A stretch of 64,000 nt of DNA, from assembly GCA_017405945.1 (NCBI GenBank), contig JAFQZL010000055.1:1-64000 (forward strand). The letters are read 5' to 3'. Shown in pieces: positions 34,705 through 43,485 of this stretch. Source of the stretch: Acidaminococcaceae bacterium. GTDB taxonomy: Bacteria; Bacillota; Negativicutes; Acidaminococcales; Acidaminococcaceae. The notes beneath the pieces are model-generated. The model had not been told where the DNA came from and ran no database searches. It saw only the letters and a list, made by a program, of their open reading frames with translations. The translations under genes and the position numbers were made by a program. The number at the start of each line of letters is the position of its first letter. The first letter of the stretch is position 1.

Positions 34705-35826
34705 ATGACCAAAGTATTAATGATTACCTATAGATTTATATTTGGTGGAATTGAAAAACTACTACTTAACATATTTGAAAATAAGAGCAATCCTTCGATT
34801 CACTATGATTTACTTACATTGATCGCCGAAACGGATAATGAATTAATTGAAAAGATAAAGTCGCTGGGAGTGGGTTATTATTCTTTGGAGTTAGATAAAC
34901 ATAGTACTTTAGAAAGGCAGTTTTATCACTATAAAGCGTTGTATAAATTTATAAAACAGAATCATTATGATGTTGTTCATATTAATATTACAAGCTATGC
35001 TAGAGCATTAGACATGGTGATAGTAAAGTTGGCCGGCGTGAAAACCCGGATAATTCATTCACATTCGGCTGATGAAATACTACCGTTCTCAAGGAAAATT
35101 TTAAGGCCGATGAGAAAATTGTACGATTTCTCAGCTACGGATTTTTTTGCATGTTCTGATAGCGCTGCTCAACATCTGTTTAGCAGTGATGTTTTTATCA
35201 CTAAAAAATATATAGTTGTAAATAACGGTATTGAAGTAAAGAATTACCTGTTTTCAAGTATTGATAGAGATAGAATCAGGCATTCTTTAGGAATAAAAAA
35301 GGATACGTTGTTATTTGGTCATGTTGGAAGATTGACAGAAGCTAAAAACCATTTATTTCTTTTGAAAATTATTAGTGAGGTAAGTAAGCTTAAGCCCAAC
35401 AGCAAGCTTTTATTAGTTGGCGACGGAGAGTTAAAGAATGAGATAGAAAAGGAAATTAATAATTTGGGAATAAAGAATAATGTAATAATGTATGGGGCGT
35501 CTTCAAATATACCTGCATTACTTTCTTCTATGGATGTGTTTTTATTTCCATCAAAGTGGGAAGGCCTTGGGATTTCAGTTGTTGAGGCTCAATGTAATGG
35601 TTTGCCATGTTATGTTTCTGAGAATGTACCTCAAACAGCTGTACTAACTTCAAATGTGTATCGTTTTAGCACTTTAAAAGGAGCAAGATGGTGGGCAAGG
35701 GAAATTTTAAGTAAGGTTAATAAGAGAGTTGATGAGACCAACAAGATAGTTCAAGCTGGATACGATATAACTTGTACTGTACAACAGTTAGAAAATATTT
35801 ATGTACGAAATCGTAAAAGTTTATAA
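34705..35826 (+). CDS. Glycosyltransferase family 4
   Basis: A 373-residue GT-B enzyme: VLMITYRFIFGGIEKLLLNI, RIIHSHSADEILPFSR, FGHVGRLTEAKNH and the EX7E motif SKWEGLGISVVEAQCNGLP. It resembles the GT4 protein at 20252 in layout but is much more AT-rich in codon use. It belongs to the second glycan module. Confidence 0.85.
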   Translation: MTKVLMITYRFIFGGIEKLLLNIFENKSNPSIHYDLLTLIAETDNELIEKIKSLGVGYYSLELDKHSTLERQFYHYKALYKFIKQNHYDVVHINITSYARALDMVIVKLAGVKTRIIHSHSADEILPFSRKILRPMRKLYDFSATDFFACSDSAAQHLFSSDVFITKKYIVVNNGIEVKNYLFSSIDRDRIRHSLGIKKDTLLFGHVGRLTEAKNHLFLLKIISEVSKLKPNSKLLLVGDGELKNEIEKEINNLGIKNNVIMYGASSNIPALLSSMDVFLFPSKWEGLGISVVEAQCNGLPCYVSENVPQTAVLTSNVYRFSTLKGARWWAREILSKVNKRVDETNKIVQAGYDITCTVQQLENIYVRNRKSL

Positions 35827-35928
35827 TTTAAAAAAGTAGCAATAAAGGACAGTTGAAAGCTGTTGTAAAACAACATAAACCGTGGTAAATAATAATGATT
35901 AATGTTGATTATTAAAGAAAGGAAAAGT

Positions 35929-35988
35929 ATGGTATCAAATTTAGAAGTTACCGTACTAGTTTTTTATGGCTTCGTATTTTTCTTTTAA
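35929..35988 (+). other. 19-codon leader ORF or frameshifted 5' end before the second Wzy-like gene
   Basis: ATG 35929 has a good ribosome site (AGAAAGGAAAAGT) and encodes MVSNLEVTVLVFYGFVFFF before TAA 35986-35988, overlapping the next gene by 23 nt in another frame. The annotated ATG at 35966 has no ribosome site. Removing one T from the run of six at 35960-35965 would fuse the two frames. This is either a translational-coupling leader or a one-base frameshift. Confidence 0.45.
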
Positions 35989-37231
35989 AATTAAAATTCC
36001 TAGAGATTTTGTTTTAGGATTAGCGGTTTTATTGCTATGTATCCTTGAGTTTTTGCCTATTGTTAATATACTACATCCATATATACGGACAGCATTAAAA
36101 GTTTCTGCTATGTTTTTTTTCTTACTAAACGTAATGAGTTGTAATTTTAAGTTATTTACACGTTTTGCTATAATCTTGTTTATAATTACATTAATTACTT
36201 TACAGGCTTTTTATAGTTGTTGGTATCGACTTGAAACTATAGGTAGCTTTGTATTAACAAATTTAGCATGTTGGATTTATATGGAAATCGGGATTTTCTT
36301 ATTAATGTACGGAACTACCGATATTAAACGAATGTTGCGTTTTTGTTTCCTTGCGATTTTAGTCGTAACAGCAATTACGTCTATTTTTTCTCTAGATATA
36401 ATACCTGAAGCTGTTAGAAGTTTAGGTAATGGATCAAAAGGAATACGCGGTTATGAACAATATTTATACCGTAGAAATACAGCTACTTGGAGTATTTTAT
36501 ATGGTACAGTTTTTGCATTACCTTACCTGATAATGTGGATGAAAGAGCAGGTGAATAGATTAAAAAAAATAATATTGCTTTCAATAATTGTATTATTATC
36601 TTTTTTTATTATAAAGTCACAAGTCTTTTTAGGTATTATATTTTCAGTTGTTTTTTTCTCTTTTATTTTTTTTAAGCCTTTAGGTATAAAAAAAATAATA
36701 TTAATTTCTTGTATTATGTTTCTTTTTTCTTCGGTTATCATGCTTTATTCTGGTGAACTGTTCTTCTATTTTAATGAACTGGCGAAAATCACAAACAGTG
36801 AGGTCCTGCAATGGCGCACAAGACAAGTGTATCTTTTGATTAGTGAATTTGAAATGACAGGAACAATACGAGATAGATTTGATCTCTATATAATGAGTTT
36901 GGTGAGTTTTTTAGAAAATCCAATAGTTGGAGTAAACTTGGAAGGGATACCGGAATTTACCATGGTTGGACAACATTCACAAATTTTAGATATGTTGGCA
37001 GTGTCAGGATTGGTTGGAGCTATTCCGCTAGTGTTTTGTTTAATATGGTTGATAAAATTGCAAACGAAATATATTCAAGATAGTCTTGAAAAGAAGTTTT
37101 ATACGTGGTCAATAGCTTTGTTGTTTTTATTAATGTTTTTAAATCCAACATATTACGCAACGAGTGTGTTTTTCTCCGTGTTTTTAGGCCCGTTTTTGTT
37201 TCAGTCAGATAAGAAATATTATAATAAGTAG
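35966..37231 (+). CDS. Second Wzy-like polymerase / O-antigen-ligase-family membrane protein
   Basis: A 421-residue protein with about ten strongly hydrophobic segments and an extracytoplasmic loop containing DRFDLYIMSLVSFLENPIVG and a downstream MVGQHSQILDMLAVSGLVGA, the Wzy_C-like pattern (short helix with ENP-x-x-G, then the H-S region). In this position, between a GT and the second flippase, it is most likely the polymerase for the second repeat unit. The start is uncertain: see the overlapping leader ORF at 35929. Very AT-rich. Confidence 0.75.
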   Translation: MASYFSFKIKIPRDFVLGLAVLLLCILEFLPIVNILHPYIRTALKVSAMFFFLLNVMSCNFKLFTRFAIILFIITLITLQAFYSCWYRLETIGSFVLTNLACWIYMEIGIFLLMYGTTDIKRMLRFCFLAILVVTAITSIFSLDIIPEAVRSLGNGSKGIRGYEQYLYRRNTATWSILYGTVFALPYLIMWMKEQVNRLKKIILLSIIVLLSFFIIKSQVFLGIIFSVVFFSFIFFKPLGIKKIILISCIMFLFSSVIMLYSGELFFYFNELAKITNSEVLQWRTRQVYLLISEFEMTGTIRDRFDLYIMSLVSFLENPIVGVNLEGIPEFTMVGQHSQILDMLAVSGLVGAIPLVFCLIWLIKLQTKYIQDSLEKKFYTWSIALLFLLMFLNPTYYATSVFFSVFLGPFLFQSDKKYYNK

Positions 37232-37487
37232 TTTAATATTTTCTTTACAAGCCATATCTTTTTTAATAGCGAAAATGGTTACCAGCGCTGTTACTCATAC
37301 TTGCAAGCATATAAAGAACCATATAGTATAAGTGTAGATAAAGTTTTTTGAAAATCAGTAATTCAGCAGAGGTTGGCAAGTAATCTAACAATATAGAACT
37401 ATTTCCCTGGAGAGGGAATCAATAATACTACTTTTGTTAATAAAGGAGTTATCTAATTATTATAATTACCATAATTAGATTATTCAA
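37232..37487 (+). promoter_or_regulatory. Untranslated region with SD, 10-bp hairpin and start codon of the polyol-phosphate transferase
   Basis: This 256-base gap has no recognisable gene. Near its end an AAAGGAG ribosome site (37442-37448) is separated from the GTG/ATG starts (37488/37494) by a perfect 10-bp inverted repeat, ATCTAATTAT (37451-37460) and ATAATTAGAT (37471-37480). If the hairpin folds, AGGAG is about 10 nt from GTG 37488. A second small hairpin, TTCCCT/AGGGAA, is at 37403-37418. Confidence 0.6.
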
Positions 37488-38702
37488 GTGTATATGAAAA
37501 AGATGTTCTTTAAAGGTTATCGTTTTGTTTTAAGTATAATTCGTGGCATTCTAAATATTATTTGTTCTTTTTTGCCGATGAACAATGAAATTTTACTTGA
37601 AAGTCATCCTGACTTAACCTGTAATACTTGGCCGCTATTTCAACATATGATAAAGGAAAAGCTAAATGAAAAATTAAAAATTACTTGGATGGTAAATGAC
37701 CCCAAATTGTATGAAGAGAAGTATAATAATTTAAGCAATGTTTCTTTTATTGAGATAAGGCCAAAAGGTATTATAAAACGAGTAAAAAAGTATGTCCGAT
37801 GCAATCGAGCAAGATGCATTATAACTTCCAATCGGTTTGTTCCCAAGAAATATGTTGGGAACAAGCAAGTAAATATTTATTTAGACCACGGTTCGCCACT
37901 AAAGGATTGTAAAAAACTTTTTGAAAAAGCAAATTTTGGTTGTGATTATTATATTTCACAAGGACCATTGTTTACTGAAACGATAATGGATCAATACAAT
38001 TTGAAAAAATCACAAGTTATTTGTTTAGGTCTTCCAAGAAATGATGAATTGTTTTTAAACAAAAACAGTATTGAACTTTTATATAATGATATACATGATT
38101 TTGATAAAATAATTATTTGGGTACCAACTTTTAGAGAACACATGGATAAAAAACGCGTTGATGTAGACACACATTTTCCATTAGGTATTCCTATTTTATA
38201 TACAAAAAATGATGTACAGGCTTTGAACAACTTTCTTCGAAAGAATAAAGTATTGTTAATTATAAAACCACATCCGGCACAAGATATTTCTGTTCTTAAA
38301 GATTTTAATGTTTCAAATATCAGATTTTTATATAATAGCGATTTAGAAAAGTACAATATCCAAACAAACGAATTGTTGGCCCAAACAGATGCAATGATTA
38401 GTGATTATTCATCAATATACTGGGACTATCTTTTGTTGAATCGTCCTATTGGCATTACATTGGATGATTACGAACAGTATAAGACGCAATTTGGTTTTGC
38501 TTTTGAGCATCCCATTGATGTTCTGATTGGCGAATATATTTATAACTATGATGATTTGCAATCATTTATAGACCATGTCAGCAAGAATATAGATATAATG
38601 AAAAAACAAAGGGAAACTATAAAACAGCAGGCTCAAGTTGGACCGGATTATGAGTCAACAAAAAGAGTTTATGATTTTATCATTAAAAAATTAGGCGGTT
38701 AA
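37488..38702 (+). CDS. CDP-glycerol glycerophosphotransferase (TagB/TagF) family protein
   Basis: A 404-residue TagF/TagB-type polyol-phosphate transferase. Seen: IYLDHGSPLKD, VICLGLPRNDEL, IIWVPTFREH, LLIIKPHPAQD and ISDYSSIYWDYLLLNRPI, the ordered motifs of the family's CDP-binding half. Members transfer glycerol- or ribitol-phosphate from the CDP form to teichoic acid or capsule chains. A possible CDP-polyol donor pathway (IspD/TarI-like, SDR, AraD-like) is at 58-60.6 kb. The start is GTG 37488 or ATG 37494; the ribosome site lies beyond a hairpin. Confidence 0.85.
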   Translation: MYMKKMFFKGYRFVLSIIRGILNIICSFLPMNNEILLESHPDLTCNTWPLFQHMIKEKLNEKLKITWMVNDPKLYEEKYNNLSNVSFIEIRPKGIIKRVKKYVRCNRARCIITSNRFVPKKYVGNKQVNIYLDHGSPLKDCKKLFEKANFGCDYYISQGPLFTETIMDQYNLKKSQVICLGLPRNDELFLNKNSIELLYNDIHDFDKIIIWVPTFREHMDKKRVDVDTHFPLGIPILYTKNDVQALNNFLRKNKVLLIIKPHPAQDISVLKDFNVSNIRFLYNSDLEKYNIQTNELLAQTDAMISDYSSIYWDYLLLNRPIGITLDDYEQYKTQFGFAFEHPIDVLIGEYIYNYDDLQSFIDHVSKNIDIMKKQRETIKQQAQVGPDYESTKRVYDFIIKKLGG

Positions 38703-38707
38703 AGTTT

Positions 38708-38782
38708 TTGAACGCATTGTTGCTGACGAGGCGACTTGCCTCTACCCTCAAACGGACAAAAAGTAGTGGCGGTTATAACTAA
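38708..38782 (+). other. 24-codon small ORF in a GC-rich patch, overlapping the flippase start
   Basis: TTG 38708, with AGGCGG nine bases upstream, opens a 24-codon frame ending in TAA that overlaps the flippase ATG as TAATG (38780-38784). It includes a GAGGC/GCCTC hairpin (38728-38742) and is visibly more GC-rich than its surroundings. It may be a coupling leader or just a recombination scar. No product is claimed. Confidence 0.25.
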
Positions 38783-40221
38783 TGATAATGAATAAATTTT
38801 TACAAAAATATAATTCTTTTAATATACAAGTTAAAGCTGCATTTTGGTTTACCATGTGCAGCTTTTTTCAAAAAGGTATTTCATTTGTTACAGTACCACT
38901 ATTTACCCGTTTAATGACGGTCGAACAATATGGAACTTTCACGCTGTATCTGTCCTGGTTGCAGGTTTTTACAGTTTTCTCGACATTATATTTGTTTAAT
39001 GGCGTTACAGATAATGCGATGTCCAAATTTGAAGATGATCGTGAAAGGTTTATATCTTCCATGCAGGGGCTCACAATCACCGTAACAACATGTGTTATGG
39101 CTCTTGTTTTTTTCTTTTGGAGAAATATTAAAATTATAATGGGTTTAACCCCTGTTATGATTTTACTGATGTTTATTGAAATCTACGTGACACCAGCACT
39201 TGCATTTTGGTCAGGTAAGCAGCGTTTTGAATATCGTTATAAGAGATTAGTTTCCGTAACTGTTCTTAAATCACTACTGAATCCTTTTTTGGGATTGCTG
39301 GCGGTTTACTTTTCTAGCGACAAAGCGTTGGCAAGAATTATTTCAACTGTTGTAGTTGAAGTGTTGATTTGTGGTAGTATTATGATAATGCAATTTTCCT
39401 CTGGTAAACTTTTCTATGATAAACAATATTGGAAATATGCAGTTACTCTTGCTGTTCCTTTGTTGCCTCATTATTTAGCAGGCATCATTTTAAGTCATGG
39501 GGACAGAATCATGATTTCTAAATTGTGTGGTACCGGGGAAGTCGCTTTGTATGGTGTTGCGTATAATATTGGTATGATAATCCTTCTTTTTGTAGCCGCT
39601 ATTAATAGTTCACTTACTCCTTGGATCTATAGTAAACTAAAACTAAAAGGAATTGAATCAATTCAACAAAGGTCACGCGGTGTTTTGTTTTTTATTTTTT
39701 GTGTTGCGCTTGGACTCATGCTTGTTAGTCCGGAAATAGTGTTGATTTTTGGTTCATCTAAATATGCGAATGCGGTTAACGTGATTCCGCCGGTAGCAGG
39801 AAGTGTTTATTTTATTTTTTTATATAATTTTCTTTCGTTTCCAGAATTTTATTTTGAAAAGACGTCTTTTTTAATGTGGGCATCCATAATTGCTGCTGGT
39901 TTGAATGTTGTGTTGAATTATATTTTTATTCCGGTATACGGCTTTATTGCTGCTGCATATACAACACTTGCTTGTTACGTTATTTACAGCTTAGGCCATT
40001 ATTTTGTTGGTGGTAAAATTCTTCATTTAAATACGGGTTACAGTACAATAATTGATAGAACTGTTGCAATAATATTATCTGTTAGCATTATTCTTATAGC
40101 GGTAAGTGTCCATTTTACGTTTGAGTGGATGTTGGTTAGGTATTTAATAATTGCTATTAGTTTTATGTGTGTTTTTCTGAAACGAAAGGACATCATGAAA
40201 CTTTTGACAGAGAAATCATGA
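38782..40221 (+). CDS. Second Wzx-type oligosaccharide flippase
   Basis: A 479-residue MOP-superfamily protein with about 12-14 membrane segments. The start, FWFTMCSFFQKGISFVTVPL followed by FTRLMTVEQYGTF, is typical of RfbX/Wzx proteins. It differs from the first flippase (22488) in sequence and base composition, so the window encodes two separate export systems. ATG 38782 and ATG 38788 are equally possible starts. Confidence 0.87.
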   Translation: MIMNKFLQKYNSFNIQVKAAFWFTMCSFFQKGISFVTVPLFTRLMTVEQYGTFTLYLSWLQVFTVFSTLYLFNGVTDNAMSKFEDDRERFISSMQGLTITVTTCVMALVFFFWRNIKIIMGLTPVMILLMFIEIYVTPALAFWSGKQRFEYRYKRLVSVTVLKSLLNPFLGLLAVYFSSDKALARIISTVVVEVLICGSIMIMQFSSGKLFYDKQYWKYAVTLAVPLLPHYLAGIILSHGDRIMISKLCGTGEVALYGVAYNIGMIILLFVAAINSSLTPWIYSKLKLKGIESIQQRSRGVLFFIFCVALGLMLVSPEIVLIFGSSKYANAVNVIPPVAGSVYFIFLYNFLSFPEFYFEKTSFLMWASIIAAGLNVVLNYIFIPVYGFIAAAYTTLACYVIYSLGHYFVGGKILHLNTGYSTIIDRTVAIILSVSIILIAVSVHFTFEWMLVRYLIIAISFMCVFLKRKDIMKLLTEKS

Positions 40222-40308
40222 TTTTTGTTATTAGCACAACCAAAGAGAAAGTTTAGAGGTTCACTTTTTGGGTAGATGATCACAAACAGTAATTAAGGTG
40301 GAAAGAAT

Positions 40309-41739
40309 ATGCTTTTTACCAGTATTGAGTTTTTATTATTCTTTTTTCCCATTGTATTAACTATATACTTTATAATTCCCTCGAAAGCTAAAAACTTTTG
40401 GTTGCTCGTTTCAAGTTTGTTTTTTTACGCTTGGGGTGAACCGGATTTTGTTCTCATTATGGTGTTTTCAATTTGTTTTAATTATATTATGGCATTAGCC
40501 ATTGATAAATTATTTTCCGGTAAAAATTTTAGAAAAGGGGTTTTGTTTCTATCCATATTTGTCAATTTAGGTATTCTGATGATATTCAAGTATCTAAATT
40601 TTATTACTGCGTCCCTTCACAGTTGGATCCCGATTACGAAAGAACTGTTTTGTGTAACGACCATAAACCTTCCTATTGGCATTTCTTTTTTTACATTCCA
40701 GGCACTAAGCTACATAATTGATGTCTACAGGGGTATTCCGGCACAGAAAAACCTGATTAATCTAGGATTATACATTTCTCTGTTTCCACAACTGATAGCA
40801 GGACCGATTGTACGCTATACAACTGTTATGAATCAGATTACATCGCGCAAAGCTTCAATAGATCTGTTTTCTAAAGGAGTCATTCGGTTTTTAGAGGGGT
40901 TCAATAAAAAAGTTCTTCTGGCAAATACCTTTGCATTAGTAGCTGATGCGGCTTTTGGTGCTGAAATGAACAGTGTAGGTATGGCATGGTTAGGGGCATT
41001 GTGCTATACATTGCAGATATTCTTTGATTTTAGCGGATATTCAGATATGGCGATCGGTCTGGGCTATATGTTTGGATTTCGTTTTTTAGAGAATTTTGAC
41101 TATCCTTATATTTCTAAGACAGTTACGGAATTCTGGCGCAGATGGCATATTTCGTTGGGAACCTGGTTTAGGGACTATGTTTATTTTCCGTTGGGTGGTT
41201 CAAAAATTGATTCAAAAAAACGAATGATACTTAATTTATTTACTGTATGGACGTTAACTGGGATATGGCATGGTGCTAATTGGACATTTATTTTATGGGG
41301 TATGTTGTATGGAGTGATTATAACTGTCGAAAAGCTGGCTTCCATACCGCAAAGGACAACAAACCGGAATATTTTAACTCAATTTTTATATGGTTTGTTT
41401 ACGTTTGTTGTGGTGATGTCAGGCTGGGTATTATTCCGATCAGAAACATTAGCAAAGGCGGGATTATATCTGCGAACAATGTTTGGCGCAGGTAGTGGTG
41501 TATTGATAGACGGTGTGTTTATATTCCATATTAGAGAATATTGTTTATTTTTGATAGTTGGCATAATTAGTTCTGTTCCGGTTTTTAAATTAGGAAAAGC
41601 AAAGTTGCGTTCATTGAATAATAGGTTGGGTGACGTTGCTGATAATGTTTATGTGTTTGCGCAATTAGGCCTGTTTATTATCAGTTTTTCATTTTTGGTA
41701 ATGAAAGCGCATAATCCTTTTATTTATTTTAATTTCTAA
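40309..41739 (+). CDS. MBOAT-family O-acyltransferase (AlgI-like)
   Basis: A 476-residue polytopic membrane protein of the AlgI/DltB-like MBOAT family. Two conserved histidines are visible: H280 in TEFWRRWHISLGTWFRDYVY and H321 in TGIWHGANWTFILWG. The N-terminal LLFFFPIVLTIYFIIP and FYAWGEPDFVLI segments are standard. These proteins pass acetyl or acyl groups across the membrane to a periplasmic transferase that modifies polysaccharide. The partner is the next gene, 16 nt downstream. Confidence 0.9.
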   Translation: MLFTSIEFLLFFFPIVLTIYFIIPSKAKNFWLLVSSLFFYAWGEPDFVLIMVFSICFNYIMALAIDKLFSGKNFRKGVLFLSIFVNLGILMIFKYLNFITASLHSWIPITKELFCVTTINLPIGISFFTFQALSYIIDVYRGIPAQKNLINLGLYISLFPQLIAGPIVRYTTVMNQITSRKASIDLFSKGVIRFLEGFNKKVLLANTFALVADAAFGAEMNSVGMAWLGALCYTLQIFFDFSGYSDMAIGLGYMFGFRFLENFDYPYISKTVTEFWRRWHISLGTWFRDYVYFPLGGSKIDSKKRMILNLFTVWTLTGIWHGANWTFILWGMLYGVIITVEKLASIPQRTTNRNILTQFLYGLFTFVVVMSGWVLFRSETLAKAGLYLRTMFGAGSGVLIDGVFIFHIREYCLFLIVGIISSVPVFKLGKAKLRSLNNRLGDVADNVYVFAQLGLFIISFSFLVMKAHNPFIYFNF

Positions 41740-41755
41740 AACAGGAGAATATAGG

Positions 41756-43357
41756 ATGTGCTTGGTAAAGGATAAAGGCAAGGCTTTTGTAGCATTATGT
41801 TTTTTAGCATTTATAGGAATTATGTCATATATGAATGCAGTGCTTGTCATCAAACCTATTAGTAAATATGTGCACGGGGAGACAGTTGGGTTTAGACAGA
41901 TTACAAAAACTATTGCTGCTAACTATGTCTCAAACTATTTAAAACACAAAAATCGTTTTATCGATTTAAATGGTTTGTTTGTAAGGCTATGTGGCAAGAG
42001 GGTACATAATGATGTTATTTGTCTAAGAAATAATATGCTTCTGAGATATGATGAGTGGAGATATAATAAACAAATTCTTTCCACAAATGCAAAAAAACTA
42101 GTTGACTTCAGTAGATTCTTGAACGAACAAAATATTCCTTTTATGTTTGTAACAGCTCCTTGTAAAGTTCCGATTACTAATAATATTCTCCCACAGGGAA
42201 TAAATGATTATCCCAATAGGAGCATTGACTTTTTTATAAACGAAATATCTAATTATGGTTTGCCTACATTAGATTTAAGATGCTATCTGTCAATGACGAC
42301 CGAACAGGTAAATAAGAGTTTCTACCGGACGGATCATCATTGGAATCCAGATGGCGCTTTTATTGCATTTCAGGTAATCATGGAAGAAATAAGAAAACAA
42401 TATAATGATCGTGTAACTAAGCATTACACAGATATCGAATTATGGCAACGTCATGAATTAAAAAATTGGTTTTTAGGAAGTATAGGTAAACGGGTCGGGT
42501 CTTTATTTGCAGGTACAGATTCGTTGATTTATTATGCTCCGCTTTTTTCTACAGAAATGTCTTTGATTGTTCCACACCGCAACCAAATTTATAAGGGTGA
42601 TTTTGTCACTGCTAACATACGGAAGGAATATATTAAAGATAGGGACTTTTTTAATAAGAATGCTTATTGTGTGTATATTGGTGGAGATTTCCCTCTATCT
42701 CAGCATCGCAATATAAATGCACCAAACAAAATGCGGATACTTTTAATTAAAGATAGTTTCATGCTTCCGTTAGAAGCGTTTCTGTCTACGGAATTTATGG
42801 AAGTAGATGTAATAGATCCCCGTCATTATAAGGTTTCCAGTCTCGCAGAATATATTTTGTGGACAAGACCCGACTTAGTGATTCAAATGAATAATGTATC
42901 AACATTATTTGATGATTCTACAAACAATAGTATTTTTTTTGATAACTATGGTGTTGACCCAAAAATAAGAATAGATAATCCAATGAAGGGGGAAGAGTTG
43001 CTAAAAGATTATAATGCCGAATTAACAGCTTCTAAATCGCAGTCGCATAGAAACAAAAGACTTCCTATATCAATACAAGCGGGAAAGACTTATACGATTC
43101 AAATTAAACAAATAAGAACAACATATGGAAAAACAGATGGAGTCAGTTTACTGTTATATGATTACAAAAAGAAAAAAATAGTACGGCATGAAATTATAGA
43201 TATTGAATATTGTAAACAAAAAGGAATTCATAAATGGACTTTTAAAGTCCCTGAAAAAGATTCAGATTATGGCCTGTTGGTATATTCAGGAATCTTTGGA
43301 AAGACTAATAATATTGGAGTCAAGTATTCCGGGATAGAGGTATTTGAAACTGTTTAG
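41756..43357 (+). CDS. DHHW/AlgJ-AlgX-type SGNH O-acetyltransferase partner protein
   Basis: A 533-residue protein with one N-terminal membrane segment (residues 9-31) and an extracytoplasmic SGNH-like domain. The catalytic motif TDHHWNPDGAF is at residues 192-202, and LLIKDSFMLPLEAFL near 335 fits the family's Ser-containing block. It should transfer acyl groups delivered by the MBOAT protein onto the surface glycan. A C-terminal ~100-residue beta-rich part (from about 430) resembles a carbohydrate-binding sandwich. AGGAG lies nine bases upstream of ATG 41756. Confidence 0.82.
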   Translation: MCLVKDKGKAFVALCFLAFIGIMSYMNAVLVIKPISKYVHGETVGFRQITKTIAANYVSNYLKHKNRFIDLNGLFVRLCGKRVHNDVICLRNNMLLRYDEWRYNKQILSTNAKKLVDFSRFLNEQNIPFMFVTAPCKVPITNNILPQGINDYPNRSIDFFINEISNYGLPTLDLRCYLSMTTEQVNKSFYRTDHHWNPDGAFIAFQVIMEEIRKQYNDRVTKHYTDIELWQRHELKNWFLGSIGKRVGSLFAGTDSLIYYAPLFSTEMSLIVPHRNQIYKGDFVTANIRKEYIKDRDFFNKNAYCVYIGGDFPLSQHRNINAPNKMRILLIKDSFMLPLEAFLSTEFMEVDVIDPRHYKVSSLAEYILWTRPDLVIQMNNVSTLFDDSTNNSIFFDNYGVDPKIRIDNPMKGEELLKDYNAELTASKSQSHRNKRLPISIQAGKTYTIQIKQIRTTYGKTDGVSLLLYDYKKKKIVRHEIIDIEYCKQKGIHKWTFKVPEKDSDYGLLVYSGIFGKTNNIGVKYSGIEVFETV

Positions 43358-43485
43358 TTTTTTGTAAGTTTTTCACAAAGGAAAAAAGAGGTACATAAAT
43401 AATTACTAGCTGACCTCCTTCTTACGACATTTTGGTCGGACTGACCCGCCCCCATTATATGTACCATTTTCATTAATCTTATAAC

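Noticed and set aside
37232-37351. Reading frame of the second polymerase stays open 39 codons past its TAG
   Set aside because: In such AT-rich DNA this could be chance, the translated piece matches nothing I know, and no readthrough signal is visible.
43392-43465. GC-rich patch with GGTACAT/ATGTACC inverted ends between convergent genes, possibly an insertion-sequence scar
   Set aside because: The inverted repeat is only about 7 bp over a long spacer and no transposase fragment is recognisable.
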